Of a stretch of DNA of 64,000 nucleotides, positions 46,405 through 55,924 are shown one piece after another. The notes beneath the pieces are model-generated. The model was not told the origin of the DNA. It ran no database searches and worked only from the letters and a program-made list of their open reading frames with translations. The position numbers and the translations under genes are program-made. Source of the stretch: Bauldia sp. (lineage in GTDB: Bacteria; Pseudomonadota; Alphaproteobacteria; Rhizobiales; Kaistiaceae); the NCBI GenBank assembly GCA_020849325.1, contig JADLGL010000024.1, positions 46,548 through 110,547 on the forward strand. The letters are read 5' to 3'. How positions within the stretch are numbered: position 1 is the first letter of the stretch; every line of letters starts with the position of its first letter.

Positions 46405-47199
46405 TTACAGTTGCCAGCGGAGCGAAAGCAGCAGTTCGCTCGATTTCAGCACCGCCCAGGTGTTGTCGATCGGGATCGAGAGCGTGCTCGAGGGCCGCTG
46501 GATGAACAGGATCCCCTCCTCGGTCTCGACGACGCCGAACCGGGTCCAGCGCCAGCCGAGGTCGATCGTGAGGCGGTCGCTCGCCCGGTAGGCGAGGCCC
46601 GCGGCGACCGCGACCGACACGTCCCAGTTCACCCCGCCCGGCATCAGCGACCAGCGCGGCTGGTTCAGGCCCGGGAACTCGTACAGCATCTCGCCGATGG
46701 CGTTCCGCGAAACGCCTGCGCCGACGCCGACATAAGGCTGGAGCGGCCCGTTCAGGCCCATCGCCGTGCCGAGATCGGCGAAGACGAAGCCCATCACGCC
46801 GATCTGGCTGGCGTCGCCCGTCACCGGCTGGGGCCCGGGCGTGTTGACGAAGTTGGCGTTGCCGCTGAAGGCGAAGCCTGGGCGGTAGCCGAGGGCCGCC
46901 TCGATCCGGATGGCGGGGGCGGCATGGGTGCCGATGCCGATCTCGAAGGCGGCCGAGGAGCCGAACCAGCCGCGCGCCGCAATCGGCGCCACGCCATCGA
47001 CGCCGGGGCCGCAGCCGAACAGATAGGGCGGGTCCTCGACCGACAGGCAGTAGCGATCCTGGAACATCGTCGCGCCCGACCAGCCATAGCCGAGCGTGGC
47101 GCGAAGATAGGGGCCCGGCGTCTGCGCCAGCGCCGGCACCATCGACGCAACCAGGATTGCGGCCGCCGAGAGGACAGCCCGCGCGTTACGCCCAGCCAT
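46405..47199 (-). CDS. Outer-membrane beta-barrel protein
   Basis: The ATG at 47199, after a GGGGGG run, gives a 264-residue precursor with a signal ending ALAQ (residue 26). The mature part starts PGPYLRATLGYGWSGATMF and alternates barrel strands with loops; two Cys (DRYCLSVE, LFGCGPG) could pair in an outer loop. It closes with SSELLLSLRWQL, a C-terminal aromatic/hydrophobic strand. It resembles small opacity-type proteins of Hyphomicrobiales but is distinct from the barrel encoded at 30136. The function is unknown. Confidence 0.7.
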   Translation of the reverse strand: MAGRNARAVLSAAAILVASMVPALAQTPGPYLRATLGYGWSGATMFQDRYCLSVEDPPYLFGCGPGVDGVAPIAARGWFGSSAAFEIGIGTHAAPAIRIEAALGYRPGFAFSGNANFVNTPGPQPVTGDASQIGVMGFVFADLGTAMGLNGPLQPYVGVGAGVSRNAIGEMLYEFPGLNQPRWSLMPGGVNWDVSVAVAAGLAYRASDRLTIDLGWRWTRFGVVETEEGILFIQRPSSTLSIPIDNTWAVLKSSELLLSLRWQL

Positions 47200-47293
47200 G
47201 GCGAAGTGCCCCCCGTGATTCCCGCCGCAGCGCGCATGGGGCCAGCGACGCGTCCGAGCGTCAAGGACCGGAACCGTTCGTCCAGAGTCTTCG

Positions 47294-48262
47294 CTAACCC
47301 CGCGTGACCGCGGGGTCGCGGGTTGGAGACGATGTCCCGCGCTCCGCGACGAAGCGGAGCGCGTCACGGAGGCCGTCGCCTTCGGGGCCGAAGCCGGCCA
47401 GCCAGTCCCCCGCGGACGTCACGGCCTCATCGAGACGCGCCACCGCCGCCGCTCGTCCGGCGGCGGCGATCAGCGTCGGCTTGCCGCGCGCGGCGTCCTT
47501 CGTCCCGGCCTTGCCGAGGGCGACGGCGTCGCCGGCATGGTCGAGAAGGTCGTCGGCGATCTGGAAGGCGTCGCCGAACGCCAGCCCGAAGGCCCGCGCC
47601 ACCCGCCTCCCGGCGATGTCGACGCCGCCGAGAACGGCGCCGGCCTCGGCGGCAAAGCCGAAGAGGGCGCTCGTCTTGAGCGCGCGGATGCGCTCGGCCT
47701 CGTCGGGCGTGGGCACGCGGCCTTCGCCGTCCATGTCGAGCATCTGCCCGCCGATCATGCCGCGATCGCCGGCGGCGACCGCGAGGAGCGAGACGAGAAC
47801 GACGCGGACCGCCGCATCGGGATGGGTCCGCGGTGCGGCGAGGAGCTCGAAGGCGAGCGTCAGCAGGGCGTCGCCGGCGAGGATCGCCGTCGCCTCGTCG
47901 AAGGCGCGGTGGACCGTCGGCCGGCCGCGGCGGAGGTCGTCGTCGTCCATCGCCGGCAGATCGTCATGGACGAGGCTGTAGCAGTGGAGGCATTCGAGGG
48001 CCGCTGCGACCCGGATCGCGCTCGGCGAGGCGTGGCCGAACGCCTTCGCCGTCTCGACGAGGACGAACGGCCTGATCCGCTTGCCGCCGCCGAGAACGGC
48101 GTAGCGCATCGCCTCGACGAGGCGGACGCTGAGACCGCTCTCCGCCGCGGGCAGCGGCAGCACGAAATCGAGCTCGGCCTCCACCGTGGCAGCGGTTGCG
48201 GCGAGGCGCTCCGCGAAGGTCTTCATCCCTTCGGCAATGGGCGCAAAGACCGGAGCGGTCAA
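47294..48262 (-). CDS. ispA: Short-chain polyprenyl (farnesyl/geranylgeranyl) diphosphate synthase
   Basis: The start is a TTG preceded by GAGG, giving 322 residues; an ATG 36 bp later lacks a ribosome site. The first Asp-rich motif DDLPAMDDDDLRRG has the extra residues typical of bacterial farnesyl diphosphate synthases; the second is FQIADDLLDHAGD. GGGKRIRPF and RGKPTLI are also present. It extends isoprenoid chains for quinones, undecaprenyl-P and hopanoids. The C-terminal tail EGDGLRDALRFVAERG is standard. It is usually found near dxs, but no dxs is in the window. Confidence 0.9.
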   Translation of the reverse strand: MTAPVFAPIAEGMKTFAERLAATAATVEAELDFVLPLPAAESGLSVRLVEAMRYAVLGGGKRIRPFVLVETAKAFGHASPSAIRVAAALECLHCYSLVHDDLPAMDDDDLRRGRPTVHRAFDEATAILAGDALLTLAFELLAAPRTHPDAAVRVVLVSLLAVAAGDRGMIGGQMLDMDGEGRVPTPDEAERIRALKTSALFGFAAEAGAVLGGVDIAGRRVARAFGLAFGDAFQIADDLLDHAGDAVALGKAGTKDAARGKPTLIAAAGRAAAVARLDEAVTSAGDWLAGFGPEGDGLRDALRFVAERGTSSPTRDPAVTRG

Positions 48263-48319
48263 GCGAGCTTCGCCTCGCCCCTGGGGGTGAGCAGTGAAGA
48301 AGGCAGGCGGCAGCAGAAC

Positions 48320-49330
48320 CTAAGGCAGCGCCGGCTCTTCCGCCGAGGGCGGCCGCGGCGGGAGGAGGGGGAGGCGCTTCTTCTGCTTCAGGGTGCGGCC
48401 ACGGCTGGCGCGGGGGCTGGTCCGCGAGATGGCGGCGTTCAGCTCGGCGCCGATCAGGAGGATCACCGACATGATGTAGAGGTAGAAGAGGGCGGTCACG
48501 ATGCCGGCGAGACCGGCATAGGTCGACACGTAGTTGGCGAAACCCTTGAGGTAGGCGGCGAAGGCGACGGTCGCGAGCCACCACAGGAGCAGCGTTGCGA
48601 GGATGCCCGGCCAGATGCGGATGCCCTGCCAGCGGCGGCCCGGCAGCCAAAGATGCGCGGCGGTGAGCACCGCCGTCAGCAGCGAGCCGACGATGAGATA
48701 GCGGAAGAAGGTGAAAAGGCCGCCCTGGCCCTGGAGGTCCGGGAACCAGCGCACCACGATCTCGAAGATCAGCGGGCCGAGCACGCCGAGGAGCGCCAGC
48801 GCGATGCAGGCGATCGTCCCGAGGAGAACGAAGCCGAGGCTCTGCAGCTTCGTCATCAGGAAGGTGCGCTGCTGCTCGGAGCCGTAGGCGCGGGTCAGCG
48901 CCGCGCGCACCGCCTCGACGCCGTTCATGGCAAGGTACAGCGTGATGATGATCGAGACCGTGATCACGCCCGTCCGCGGGCCGGACAGGACGTTGATGAT
49001 CTCCCGCTGGATCGGCCCCGCGACGTCGGGCGGCCAGGTCTCGAAGATCAGCTCGACCGAATCCTGGGCGAGGTGGACGTCGCCGAAGAAGAGGCTCGCA
49101 ATGCCGGCGACGAAAATGAGGAACGGGAACAGCGCCATCAGCGCGGAGAGCGTCAAATGGCTCGCCATCGCCCAGCCGTCGTCCTTCGACAGGCGGCCGA
49201 CCATGATGCCGATGACGCGCACCGAGCGGCGCAGGCCCGGAATGCGGCCGAACTGGTCGAGCACCCGCCGGAACCCCTTGCCGAGGAGGAGCGGCTGATA
49301 CTCGGTCGAGCTCTGGTCTTTCGTGGTCAT
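48320..49330 (-). CDS. YihY/BrkB-family inner-membrane protein
   Basis: The 336-residue protein has about six membrane helices. The motif DDGWAMASHLTLSALMALFPFLIFVAGI is typical of the family once called RNase BN, and later FANYVSTYAGLAGIVTALFYLYIMSVILLIGAELNA is its strongest signature. The C-terminal tail is basic and Pro-rich (TLKQKKRLPLLPP). Despite the old name, the family is not the tRNase; a lipid-transport role has been suggested. It is followed on the same strand by ispA at 57 bp. Confidence 0.88.
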   Translation of the reverse strand: MTTKDQSSTEYQPLLLGKGFRRVLDQFGRIPGLRRSVRVIGIMVGRLSKDDGWAMASHLTLSALMALFPFLIFVAGIASLFFGDVHLAQDSVELIFETWPPDVAGPIQREIINVLSGPRTGVITVSIIITLYLAMNGVEAVRAALTRAYGSEQQRTFLMTKLQSLGFVLLGTIACIALALLGVLGPLIFEIVVRWFPDLQGQGGLFTFFRYLIVGSLLTAVLTAAHLWLPGRRWQGIRIWPGILATLLLWWLATVAFAAYLKGFANYVSTYAGLAGIVTALFYLYIMSVILLIGAELNAAISRTSPRASRGRTLKQKKRLPLLPPRPPSAEEPALP

Positions 49331-49450
49331 GGGCCCGCGACTGGCGCCAGCGATGGAACCGAAGCGCCGCTTTCGGCCTTAGCCATGACGGACGGCGCGG
49401 CAGCTTTGCCCGCAAGATAGGCATTCGTGCCGGAAAAGAGGAGGTTCCTC

Positions 49451-49906
49451 ATGCACGGTCTCAGGATTCCGCACAACGCCTGCGTTCTGGTCGGCGACGG
49501 CGAGAAGGCGCTGTTCCTCCGCAACGAGGGGGACGAGATGTTCCCGAACCTCGAAGTGGACCGCGCGCTGACGCAGGAGAATCCGCCGACGCACGAGCAG
49601 GGCACCGATCGCCCCGGCCGGATGGCGGAATCCGCAACCGGCCGCCGGAGCGCGCTCGAGGAGACCGACTGGCATCGCCTAGAGAAGGAGCGATTTGCCA
49701 AGGACGTCGCGGAGCGGCTCTACAGGCGCGCGCATTCCGGCCGGTTCGACCACCTGGTGATCGTGGCGCCTCCGAAGACGCTCGGCGACCTTCGCGGCGA
49801 ACTCCATGCCGAAGTGAAGAGCCGTCTCCTCGCGGAGGTGGGCAAGGACCTCACCGGGCACCCGATCGATCGGATCGAGGCGATCCTCACCCGGGAAAGC
49901 GCCTGA
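49451..49906 (+). CDS. Host attachment protein family (bacterial eRF1-like) protein
   Basis: GAGGAGG seven bases before the ATG at 49451 selects the start over an in-frame GTG at 49427. The 151-residue protein reads IPHNACVLVGDGEKALFLRNEG at the start, HEQGTDRPGRMAESATGRRSALEETDWH in the middle and FDHLVIVAPPKTLGDLRGELH in the C-terminal half. This is the Host_attach family, first named from plant attachment in Agrobacterium and related to archaeal/eukaryotic release-factor domains. Cytosolic; its biochemical role is not known. It lies divergent to the YihY gene. Confidence 0.85.
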   Translation: MHGLRIPHNACVLVGDGEKALFLRNEGDEMFPNLEVDRALTQENPPTHEQGTDRPGRMAESATGRRSALEETDWHRLEKERFAKDVAERLYRRAHSGRFDHLVIVAPPKTLGDLRGELHAEVKSRLLAEVGKDLTGHPIDRIEAILTRESA

Positions 49907-49913
49907 GCCGGTT

Positions 49914-49932
49914 CGCCCTCCCCGCAAGGGCG
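49914..49932. terminator. Hairpin between convergent genes (CCTCCCCGCAAGG family, second copy)
   Basis: CGCCCT pairs with AGGGCG around CCCCGCA. The 13-mer CCTCCCCGCAAGG is identical to that at 13283-13295, also between convergent genes, and both are followed by TTCAA- or TCAAA-type sequence. Likely a bidirectional terminator or a small repeat family. Confidence 0.45.
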
Positions 49933-49959
49933 AGGTTCAATGTGTCGACTATCTCAACG

Positions 49960-50127
49960 CTATGGCGCAGTCGTCGCGGGCATGGTCGCCGGCGACGTGG
50001 TGGCTGTGATCGCGGCCGCGCCGGGCGGCGCTTCCAGCGGGCCCTTGCGGCCGCACCCGGCGAGCGCAAGCGTCACGATGATGAGCGCCAGAGCGGCGGC
50101 CAGGGGCGAGCGGCGGGTTGCGATCAT
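49960..50127 (-). CDS. lptM: LPS translocon maturation lipoprotein LptM (YifL-like)
   Basis: The 55-residue lipoprotein has a signal with lipobox LALAGC followed by the invariant GRKGPLEAPPG of LptM, which helps the outer-membrane LptD/LptE translocon form correct disulfides. The tail is Thr/Pro/Ala-rich. It lies 55 bp after argH on the same strand, as in most alphaproteobacteria, where lysA normally follows; here lysA-like sequence is 9 kb away instead. Confidence 0.85.
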   Translation of the reverse strand: MIATRRSPLAAALALIIVTLALAGCGRKGPLEAPPGAAAITATTSPATMPATTAP

Positions 50128-50182
50128 CCGAACAGGCCTCCGAAGCGGGTTCCACGCATCCTGAGCCAAAACGCGGTGGCCG

Positions 50183-51586
50183 TCACTTCGGCCGGGCGGT
50201 CGACGGTGCCCCGAGGCGCTCCAGCCACGCACGCGCCTCGCGGAGCACGTTCGCCGGCGCGGTGCCGCCGAAGCTCTGCCGGCTTTCGACCGAGCGGTCG
50301 ACCGACAGGACGCTGAAGACGTCCGCGGTGATCCGCTTCTCCTCGGCCTGCATGTCCGCGAGCGGCAGCCGGTCGAGCGTCACGCCACGCGCCTCGGCGC
50401 GCGCGACGATGCGGCCGGTGACGTGATGCGCCTCGCGGAAGGGGAGGCCGAGGACGCGGACGAGCCAGTCGGCGAGATCGGTAGCGGTCGAGAAGGCGAG
50501 GCTCGCCGCGGCGCGCATCCGGTCGGGGTCCGGCGTCAGGTCGCGGATCATGCCGGTCATGGCGGAAAGGCTGAGCGACAGCGTCTCCATCGCCTCGAAG
50601 GTCGGCGCCTTGTCGTCCTGGAGATCCTTTTGATAGGCGAGCGGCAGGCCCTTGAGGACGATCAGGAGCGAGGTGAGGGAGCCGATCACCCGGCCGGCCT
50701 TGGCGCGGATCAGTTCCGCGGCATCGGGATTGCGCTTCTGCGGCATGATCGACGAGCCGGTGGTGAAGGCATCCGACAGCCGGACGAAGCCGAACTGCGC
50801 CGAGGTCCAGAACACGAGCTCCTCGCCGAGGCGGGAGAGGTGGATCGCGCAGATCGAGGCCGCCGACAGCGCCTCGACCGCGAAGTCGCGGTCCGAGACG
50901 CCGTCGAGCGAGTTCGCCATCGGCCGGTCGAAGCCGAGCGCCGTGGCGGTCGAATGGCGGTCGATCGGGAAGGGCGTGCCCGCAAGCGCCGCAGAGCCGA
51001 GCGGCGATTCGTTGAGCCGCTTCCGCCCGTCGGCGAACCGCCCGCGATCGCGCGAAAGCATCTCGACATAGGCGAGGAGGTGATGGCCGAAGGTGACCGG
51101 CTGCGCCGTCTGGAGGTGCGTGAAGCCCGGCATGACCATGCCGGCGGTCTCGACGGCGCGCTCCGCCAGCGCCAGCTGGAGAGCGGCGATCTCGCCGTCG
51201 ATCCGGTCGATCGCGTCGCGGACCCAGAGGCGGAAATCGGTCGCGACCTGGTCGTTCCGCGACCGACCGGTGTGGAGGCGCTTGCCGGCCTCGCCGACGA
51301 TCTCGGTCAGCCGCGATTCCACGTTGAGGTGGATGTCCTCGCGGTCGCGCGAGAAATTGAACGTCCCCGCTTCAATTTCCCGCAGGACCTCGTCTAGACC
51401 GGCCTTCAGCTTTTCTGCATCGTCCGCGCCGATGATGCCCTGGCGGCCCAGCATGTCCGCATGGGCGCGGCTGGCGGCAATGTCCTGGCGGTAGAGTTTG
51501 CGGTCGACGTCGATCGACGCGTTGATCTCCTCCATGATCGAGGCGGGGGCGCCGGCGAAACGGCCGCCCCACATGCTGTTGCTCAT
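50183..51586 (-). CDS. argH: Argininosuccinate lyase
   Basis: The 467-residue enzyme splits argininosuccinate into arginine and fumarate. Marks are [20 protein letters not shown] at the start, the [15 protein letters not shown] and [17 protein letters not shown] segments, [14 protein letters not shown] with the catalytic His, and the mobile-loop signature [18 protein letters not shown]. The start ATG (SNSMWGGRF) is 30 bp from the divergent tlpA gene, an arrangement known from Bradyrhizobium. lptM follows downstream. Confidence 0.98.
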   Translation of the reverse strand: MSNSMWGGRFAGAPASIMEEINASIDVDRKLYRQDIAASRAHADMLGRQGIIGADDAEKLKAGLDEVLREIEAGTFNFSRDREDIHLNVESRLTEIVGEAGKRLHTGRSRNDQVATDFRLWVRDAIDRIDGEIAALQLALAERAVETAGMVMPGFTHLQTAQPVTFGHHLLAYVEMLSRDRGRFADGRKRLNESPLGSAALAGTPFPIDRHSTATALGFDRPMANSLDGVSDRDFAVEALSAASICAIHLSRLGEELVFWTSAQFGFVRLSDAFTTGSSIMPQKRNPDAAELIRAKAGRVIGSLTSLLIVLKGLPLAYQKDLQDDKAPTFEAMETLSLSLSAMTGMIRDLTPDPDRMRAAASLAFSTATDLADWLVRVLGLPFREAHHVTGRIVARAEARGVTLDRLPLADMQAEEKRITADVFSVLSVDRSVESRQSFGGTAPANVLREARAWLERLGAPSTARPK

Positions 51587-51616
51587 CGACGAAGGTCTCC
51601 GGGAGGGACCGCCCGC

Positions 51617-52318
51617 ATGTCCGAACGGAAGGCCATCCTGTCGACGCTGGTTGCCGCGGTCGCCGTGGTGGCCGTTGGTATTGGCGCGATATACGTGTTC
51701 GGGAACCGGCAAGGCAACACTCAGGCCGAGGGGGGCGGGATTCAGACCATCCTCAGCCCCCCGGTGCTCGTCGCGGCGACGCCCGAGCAGGCGGCCAATT
51801 GCGAGCTCGCGCCGGCGGCCGCGGCGGCGCTCGACCGCTTCGCCGCGGGAGACCTCGCCGCCTTCCGCGTCAACACCCAGCCGATCTCGCTCGCCGCGCT
51901 CGATTTCCAGCGCGAGGACGGGACGCCGCTCTCGATCGCCGATTTCGCGGGGAAGACCGTCCTCCTCAATCTCTGGGCGACGTGGTGCGTCCCGTGCCGC
52001 GCGGAGATGCCGGCGCTCGACCGCCTGCAGCAGCAGCTCGGCGGCGAGGATTTCGCGGTCGTCGCCGTCAGCCTCGACGCCTCCGCCGCCGACCGGCCGC
52101 GCGGCTTCCTCGATGAAATCGGCGTCGGCCTCGACCTCTACGTCGATCCGCGGCTCGGCCTCCTCGACGACATAAGGCGGATCGGCGCCATCGGCGGGCT
52201 CCCGACCACGATCCTGATCGATCCGACGGGCTGCCAGCTCGGCATCATGGAAGGGCCGGCGGAATGGGATTCGCCCGCCGCGATCGGGCTCATCAACGCG
52301 GCGGTGGGTGGCGTTTAG
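51617..52318 (+). CDS. tlpA: Membrane-anchored thiol:disulfide oxidoreductase TlpA
   Basis: The 233-residue protein has one N-terminal anchor ([22 protein letters not shown]) and a periplasmic thioredoxin domain with the active site [16 protein letters not shown] and cis-Pro [10 protein letters not shown]. TlpA of Bradyrhizobium reduces copper chaperones and the Cu-A site of cytochrome oxidase; WCVPC is its typical site. An extra Cys pair (ANCELAP and TGCQLG) matches the TlpA structural disulfide. It diverges from argH as in rhizobia. The TAG stop is contributed by repeat copy 3. Confidence 0.9.
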   Translation: MSERKAILSTLVAAVAVVAVGIGAIYVFGNRQGNTQAEGGGIQTILSPPVLVAATPEQAANCELAPAAAAALDRFAAGDLAAFRVNTQPISLAALDFQREDGTPLSIADFAGKTVLLNLWATWCVPCRAEMPALDRLQQQLGGEDFAVVAVSLDASAADRPRGFLDEIGVGLDLYVDPRLGLLDDIRRIGAIGGLPTTILIDPTGCQLGIMEGPAEWDSPAAIGLINAAVGGV

Positions 52319-52417
52319 AGCATGATCCGAAGAAGTGGCTGCCGGTTCTTCGAAAAAGATCATGCTCCATCAAGGAACAGGGCCACGAGCGTGATCCGGC
52401 TTCAACGGATCACGCTC
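52315..52417. repeat. RIME-like bipartite palindromic repeat, copy 3 (103 bp, inverted)
   Basis: Same element as copies 1 and 2 but in opposite orientation: it begins TTAGAGCATGATCC and ends GGATCACGCTC followed by TAG. The TAG at 52316-52318 is the stop of tlpA. TAG on both borders suggests duplication of a CTAG-like target. Confidence 0.85.
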
Positions 52418-52428
52418 TAGCGGAGCCG

Positions 52429-53214
52429 CTATTCCGCCGCGCGGCTGCCGAAGGCCGCGGCGAGGACATCGGCAATGCCGGCGTCGAGATCGGCGTCTTC
52501 GCCGCCAGCCGGCGGGGTCCGGCGCTGCGAGAACTCCGCGGCCTGGGCGAGGCTCCACTGGAACTGGCCGGGCTCGAGGGTGCCCCGGATCATCTCGTAG
52601 GTGAGCCAGATGCGGTAGGTGTTGAGGACGTCGCTCTCGCAATAGGCGGCGACGTCGGCGATGCGGCCGGCGGCCACCATCTCCTCCACCTTCGACCCGT
52701 CGAAGTCGCCGGGCTTGCCGGGAAAGCCCATCGACTTCGCCAGTTCGTCGAGCTTCACCCGGCCGGAGCTCTGGAACGAGGCGAGGACGTCGCAGAGGTC
52801 GACGGCATCCTCGGTGTAGCGGTTGAAATAGGGACGGACGTAAAGGCCCGGCACCGGGACGCGGTTGACGAGGGCGCGGTAGCGCAGCACCGGCAGGTCG
52901 AAACCGTTGCCGTTGAAGGTGACGAGCTGCGGCCGGAGCTTTGCGATCCGCGCCGCGAAATCCCGGATCAGATCGTGCTCGGTGCGCTCGCCGAGATGCG
53001 GGGCGCCGAGGGCCGAGATCGTCCAGCCCATCGGCCCGCGCGCCGCAACGAGCGCGCCGATGCAGGCGATGCGGTGGAGAACCTGCTTCGGGAAGCCGGG
53101 GCCGAGCGCCGCCCGCACTTCCGCTTCGTCCTCTCCAACCATGCCGAGAATGCGCGCCGCTGCCGCGAGGTCGGGAATGGTCTCGAGATCCCAGACGACT
53201 ACGTGCTCTTCCAT
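52429..53214 (-). CDS. Predicted 3'-5' exonuclease, PolB-like
   Basis: The 261-residue protein is a DnaQ-superfamily exonuclease: Exo I VVWDLETIPD (Asp-x-Glu), Exo II LVTFNGNGFDLPVLRYRAL, and Exo III in VAAYCESDVLNTYRIW (Tyr/Asp). The middle segment VDLCDVLASFQSSGRVKLDELAKSMGFPGKPG is typical of the predicted 3'-5' exonuclease related to DNA polymerase B exonuclease domains. No polymerase domain follows. It probably trims DNA or RNA in repair. The gene ends 11 bp from repeat copy 3. Confidence 0.85.
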   Translation of the reverse strand: MEEHVVVWDLETIPDLAAAARILGMVGEDEAEVRAALGPGFPKQVLHRIACIGALVAARGPMGWTISALGAPHLGERTEHDLIRDFAARIAKLRPQLVTFNGNGFDLPVLRYRALVNRVPVPGLYVRPYFNRYTEDAVDLCDVLASFQSSGRVKLDELAKSMGFPGKPGDFDGSKVEEMVAAGRIADVAAYCESDVLNTYRIWLTYEMIRGTLEPGQFQWSLAQAAEFSQRRTPPAGGEDADLDAGIADVLAAAFGSRAAE

Positions 53215-53275
53215 GGCGCCGGCCCCCGCCGCAACGTAGCGGACGCGCGCTTCCGCCGCGAGAGGGCGGGGAGGA

Positions 53276-54157
<882 letters not shown>

Positions 54158-54231
54158 ATCCGAAGCGTGCCTTCCTGCCGTCGAAGCGTCATCCGCCAAA
54201 GCCTTTTGCGTTGTCAAGGTTTTGGCCGGCC

Positions 54232-54936
54232 TCAGTCCGGTCTCCTCCCCGCCGGCGCGAGGCCGCGGTCGAGGAGCGGCGTGCCGCGCTTCCGCAGAAG
54301 GACGACGAGAACGATCCCCGCGACGATGCCGCCGACATGCGCCCACCACGCAACGGCAATGTCCCCTTCGATGAACGCATAGGCGACCTGGAACACGATC
54401 CAGGCACCGATGATCCAGTAGGCGGGAAGGCGGAGCGGTATTTTTCCGAGGAGGAGCACCCACACCCGGACGCGCGGATGGAGCACGAGATACGCCGAAA
54501 CGACGCCGGCGACGGCGTCCGATGCGCCGAGAAGCGCCGCTGTCGAATCCGGATCCCAAAGGACGTGGGCCGCGCCGCCGGCGACGGCGCACAGGACGTA
54601 GAACACGACGAAGCGGACGTGCCCGAGGGCGTCCTCGACATTGTCGCCGAACACCCACAGGAACAGCATGTTGCCGAAAAGGTGCCAGAAATCGGCGTGC
54701 ATGAAGGCGCTGGTCAGGATCGTCGCCCATTCCGGCACGACCGCGATCGTCGCGTCCCGGACGCCGGCAGCGCCGGTGAACGTCCCCGGGACGAGCATCA
54801 GGCCCCGTTCGGTGGCGTCGCTGAGCACGAAGGTCTGCAGCGCGAAGGCGACGACGTTGGCGGCGATCAGGCCGAGCGTTGCGTAGTGCAGCGGGATGTT
54901 CTGGCGCTCGTTGATGTCGAAGACCGGTATGAACAT
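54232..54936 (-). CDS. Rhomboid-family intramembrane serine protease
   Basis: The 234-residue protein has six membrane helices; HADFWHLFGNMLFLWVFG carries the conserved His and Asn of helix 2, LLGASDAVAGVVSAYLVL contains the catalytic Ser where canonical rhomboids read GxSGA (the Gly after Ser is Asp here), and AWWAHVGGIVAG holds the catalytic His. It may therefore be active with altered oxyanion-hole packing, or weakened. The start is immediately preceded on the coding strand by a run of ten G. It lies between the adenosyltransferase and hbd genes. Confidence 0.85.
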   Translation of the reverse strand: MFIPVFDINERQNIPLHYATLGLIAANVVAFALQTFVLSDATERGLMLVPGTFTGAAGVRDATIAVVPEWATILTSAFMHADFWHLFGNMLFLWVFGDNVEDALGHVRFVVFYVLCAVAGGAAHVLWDPDSTAALLGASDAVAGVVSAYLVLHPRVRVWVLLLGKIPLRLPAYWIIGAWIVFQVAYAFIEGDIAVAWWAHVGGIVAGIVLVVLLRKRGTPLLDRGLAPAGRRPD

Positions 54937-54938
54937 CG

Positions 54939-54948
54939 CCCCCCCCCC
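54939..54948. repeat. Homopolymeric tract of ten C (G10 on the coding strand) before the rhomboid start
   Basis: The run lies two bases before the rhomboid ATG, in the position of its ribosome-binding site, and seven bases after the adenosyltransferase stop. Tracts this long can slip during replication and change translation of the gene behind them. Confidence 0.6.
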
Positions 54949-54955
54949 GATGCGG

Positions 54956-55528
54956 TCAGCGGTTCTGGCCAGGCACCCAGAGAACGTCGGCAGCGCCGCG
55001 ATCGTTGGCCCATCGCGCGGCGACGAAGAGGAGATCGGACAGGCGGTTGACGAAATGCAGCGCCGGCAGCGAGACCGGCTCGCCCGCGGCCAGCGCGACC
55101 ATCCGCCGCTCGGCCCGGCGCGCGACGGTGCGCGCGACGTGGAGCGCGGCGGCGAGCGGCGACCCGCCCGGCAGCACGAAGGAGCGGAGCGGTTCGAGCG
55201 GCGCGTTGAGGAGGTCGATCTCGTGTTCGAGACGCTCCACCTGCGCCGCCGCGATCCGGAGGGCCGACGCCGGCGCCGCGCCCGGCTTCATGGGGGTCGC
55301 GAGGTCGGCGCCGAGGTCGAAGAGGTCGTTCTGGATGCGACCGAGAATGGCGTCGATCGTGGCGATGCCGGCGGAGTGGATGCGGGCAACACCGATTGCA
55401 GCGTTCGCCTCGTCGACCGCGCCGATCGCTTCGAGGCGCGGGTCAGCCTTCGAGCGGCGTTCGTTGCCGACGAGGCCGGTGGTGCCGTCGTCGCCGGTGC
55501 GCGTGTAGATTCGCGTCAGCGCGACCAC
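54956..55528 (-). CDS. ATP:cob(I)alamin adenosyltransferase, PduO type
   Basis: The GTG before VALTRIYTRTGDDG gives 190 residues. PduO-type marks are RIYTRTGDDGTTGL (ATP-binding N-terminus), GAVDEANAAIGVARIH, FVLPGGSPLAAALHVARTVARRAERR (ATP and corrinoid contacts) and LFVAARWAN. It makes adenosylcobalamin, the cofactor of methylmalonyl-CoA and ethylmalonyl-CoA mutases, which fits the mcl-mtkA genes at the right edge. A half copy of the RIME-like repeat lies just upstream, between it and the twin-membrane protein gene. Confidence 0.9.
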   Translation of the reverse strand: MVALTRIYTRTGDDGTTGLVGNERRSKADPRLEAIGAVDEANAAIGVARIHSAGIATIDAILGRIQNDLFDLGADLATPMKPGAAPASALRIAAAQVERLEHEIDLLNAPLEPLRSFVLPGGSPLAAALHVARTVARRAERRMVALAAGEPVSLPALHFVNRLSDLLFVAARWANDRGAADVLWVPGQNR

Positions 55529-55533
55529 GGCCA

Positions 55534-55567
55534 GAGCCTGATCCGTTGAAGCCGGGTCATGTTCTAG
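55534..55567. repeat. Half copy of the RIME-like repeat (hairpin A only)
   Basis: GAGCCTGATCCG pairs imperfectly with CGGGTCATGTTC around TTGAAGC, and CTAG follows. Only the first hairpin of the 103-bp element is present. The CTAG again supplies a stop codon, here for the leftward twin-membrane protein gene. Confidence 0.75.
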
Positions 55568-55761
55568 CCGGAGCCGCGCGTCGACATATAGAGCGCGAAC
55601 ATGACGATGATGACGGCGATCAGCTGAAGGAGGATGCGGGCGCGCATCAGCTTCTGCGATACGTTTGGCGGGCCGCCGCGCATCAGGTTGACGAGGCCGA
55701 AGATCAGAACGATCACGACCAGCCCCGCCGCGACCAGGCCCAGTATCTGCCAGAACCCCAT
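55564..55761 (-). CDS. Twin transmembrane protein (HIG1-domain-like)
   Basis: The 65-residue protein has two membrane helices, ILGLVAAGLVVIVLIFGLVNL and LLQLIAVIIVMFALYMS, joined by GGPPNVSQKLMRARI. This is the HIG1-like pattern of small proteins tied to respiratory complexes, and in rhizobia it is regularly encoded just before the PduO-type adenosyltransferase. Its stop (TAG) comes from the half repeat, 36 bp before the adenosyltransferase start. Confidence 0.85.
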   Translation of the reverse strand: MGFWQILGLVAAGLVVIVLIFGLVNLMRGGPPNVSQKLMRARILLQLIAVIIVMFALYMSTRGSG

Positions 55762-55924
55762 CCGATTCTCCCGTTGCGGCCAGTATAGGCGAGCGTCCCG
55801 CCGGCCGCCATGCATACGGACGCCGCCCAACACGGCGCTGTGACGCGCGGTTCCGTGCCGGCCCTCGTTTCGCCGCGGCGGCACTGCTAGTCTCCCTCCG
55901 CCGGACGGGGCCCGGCAACGAGGG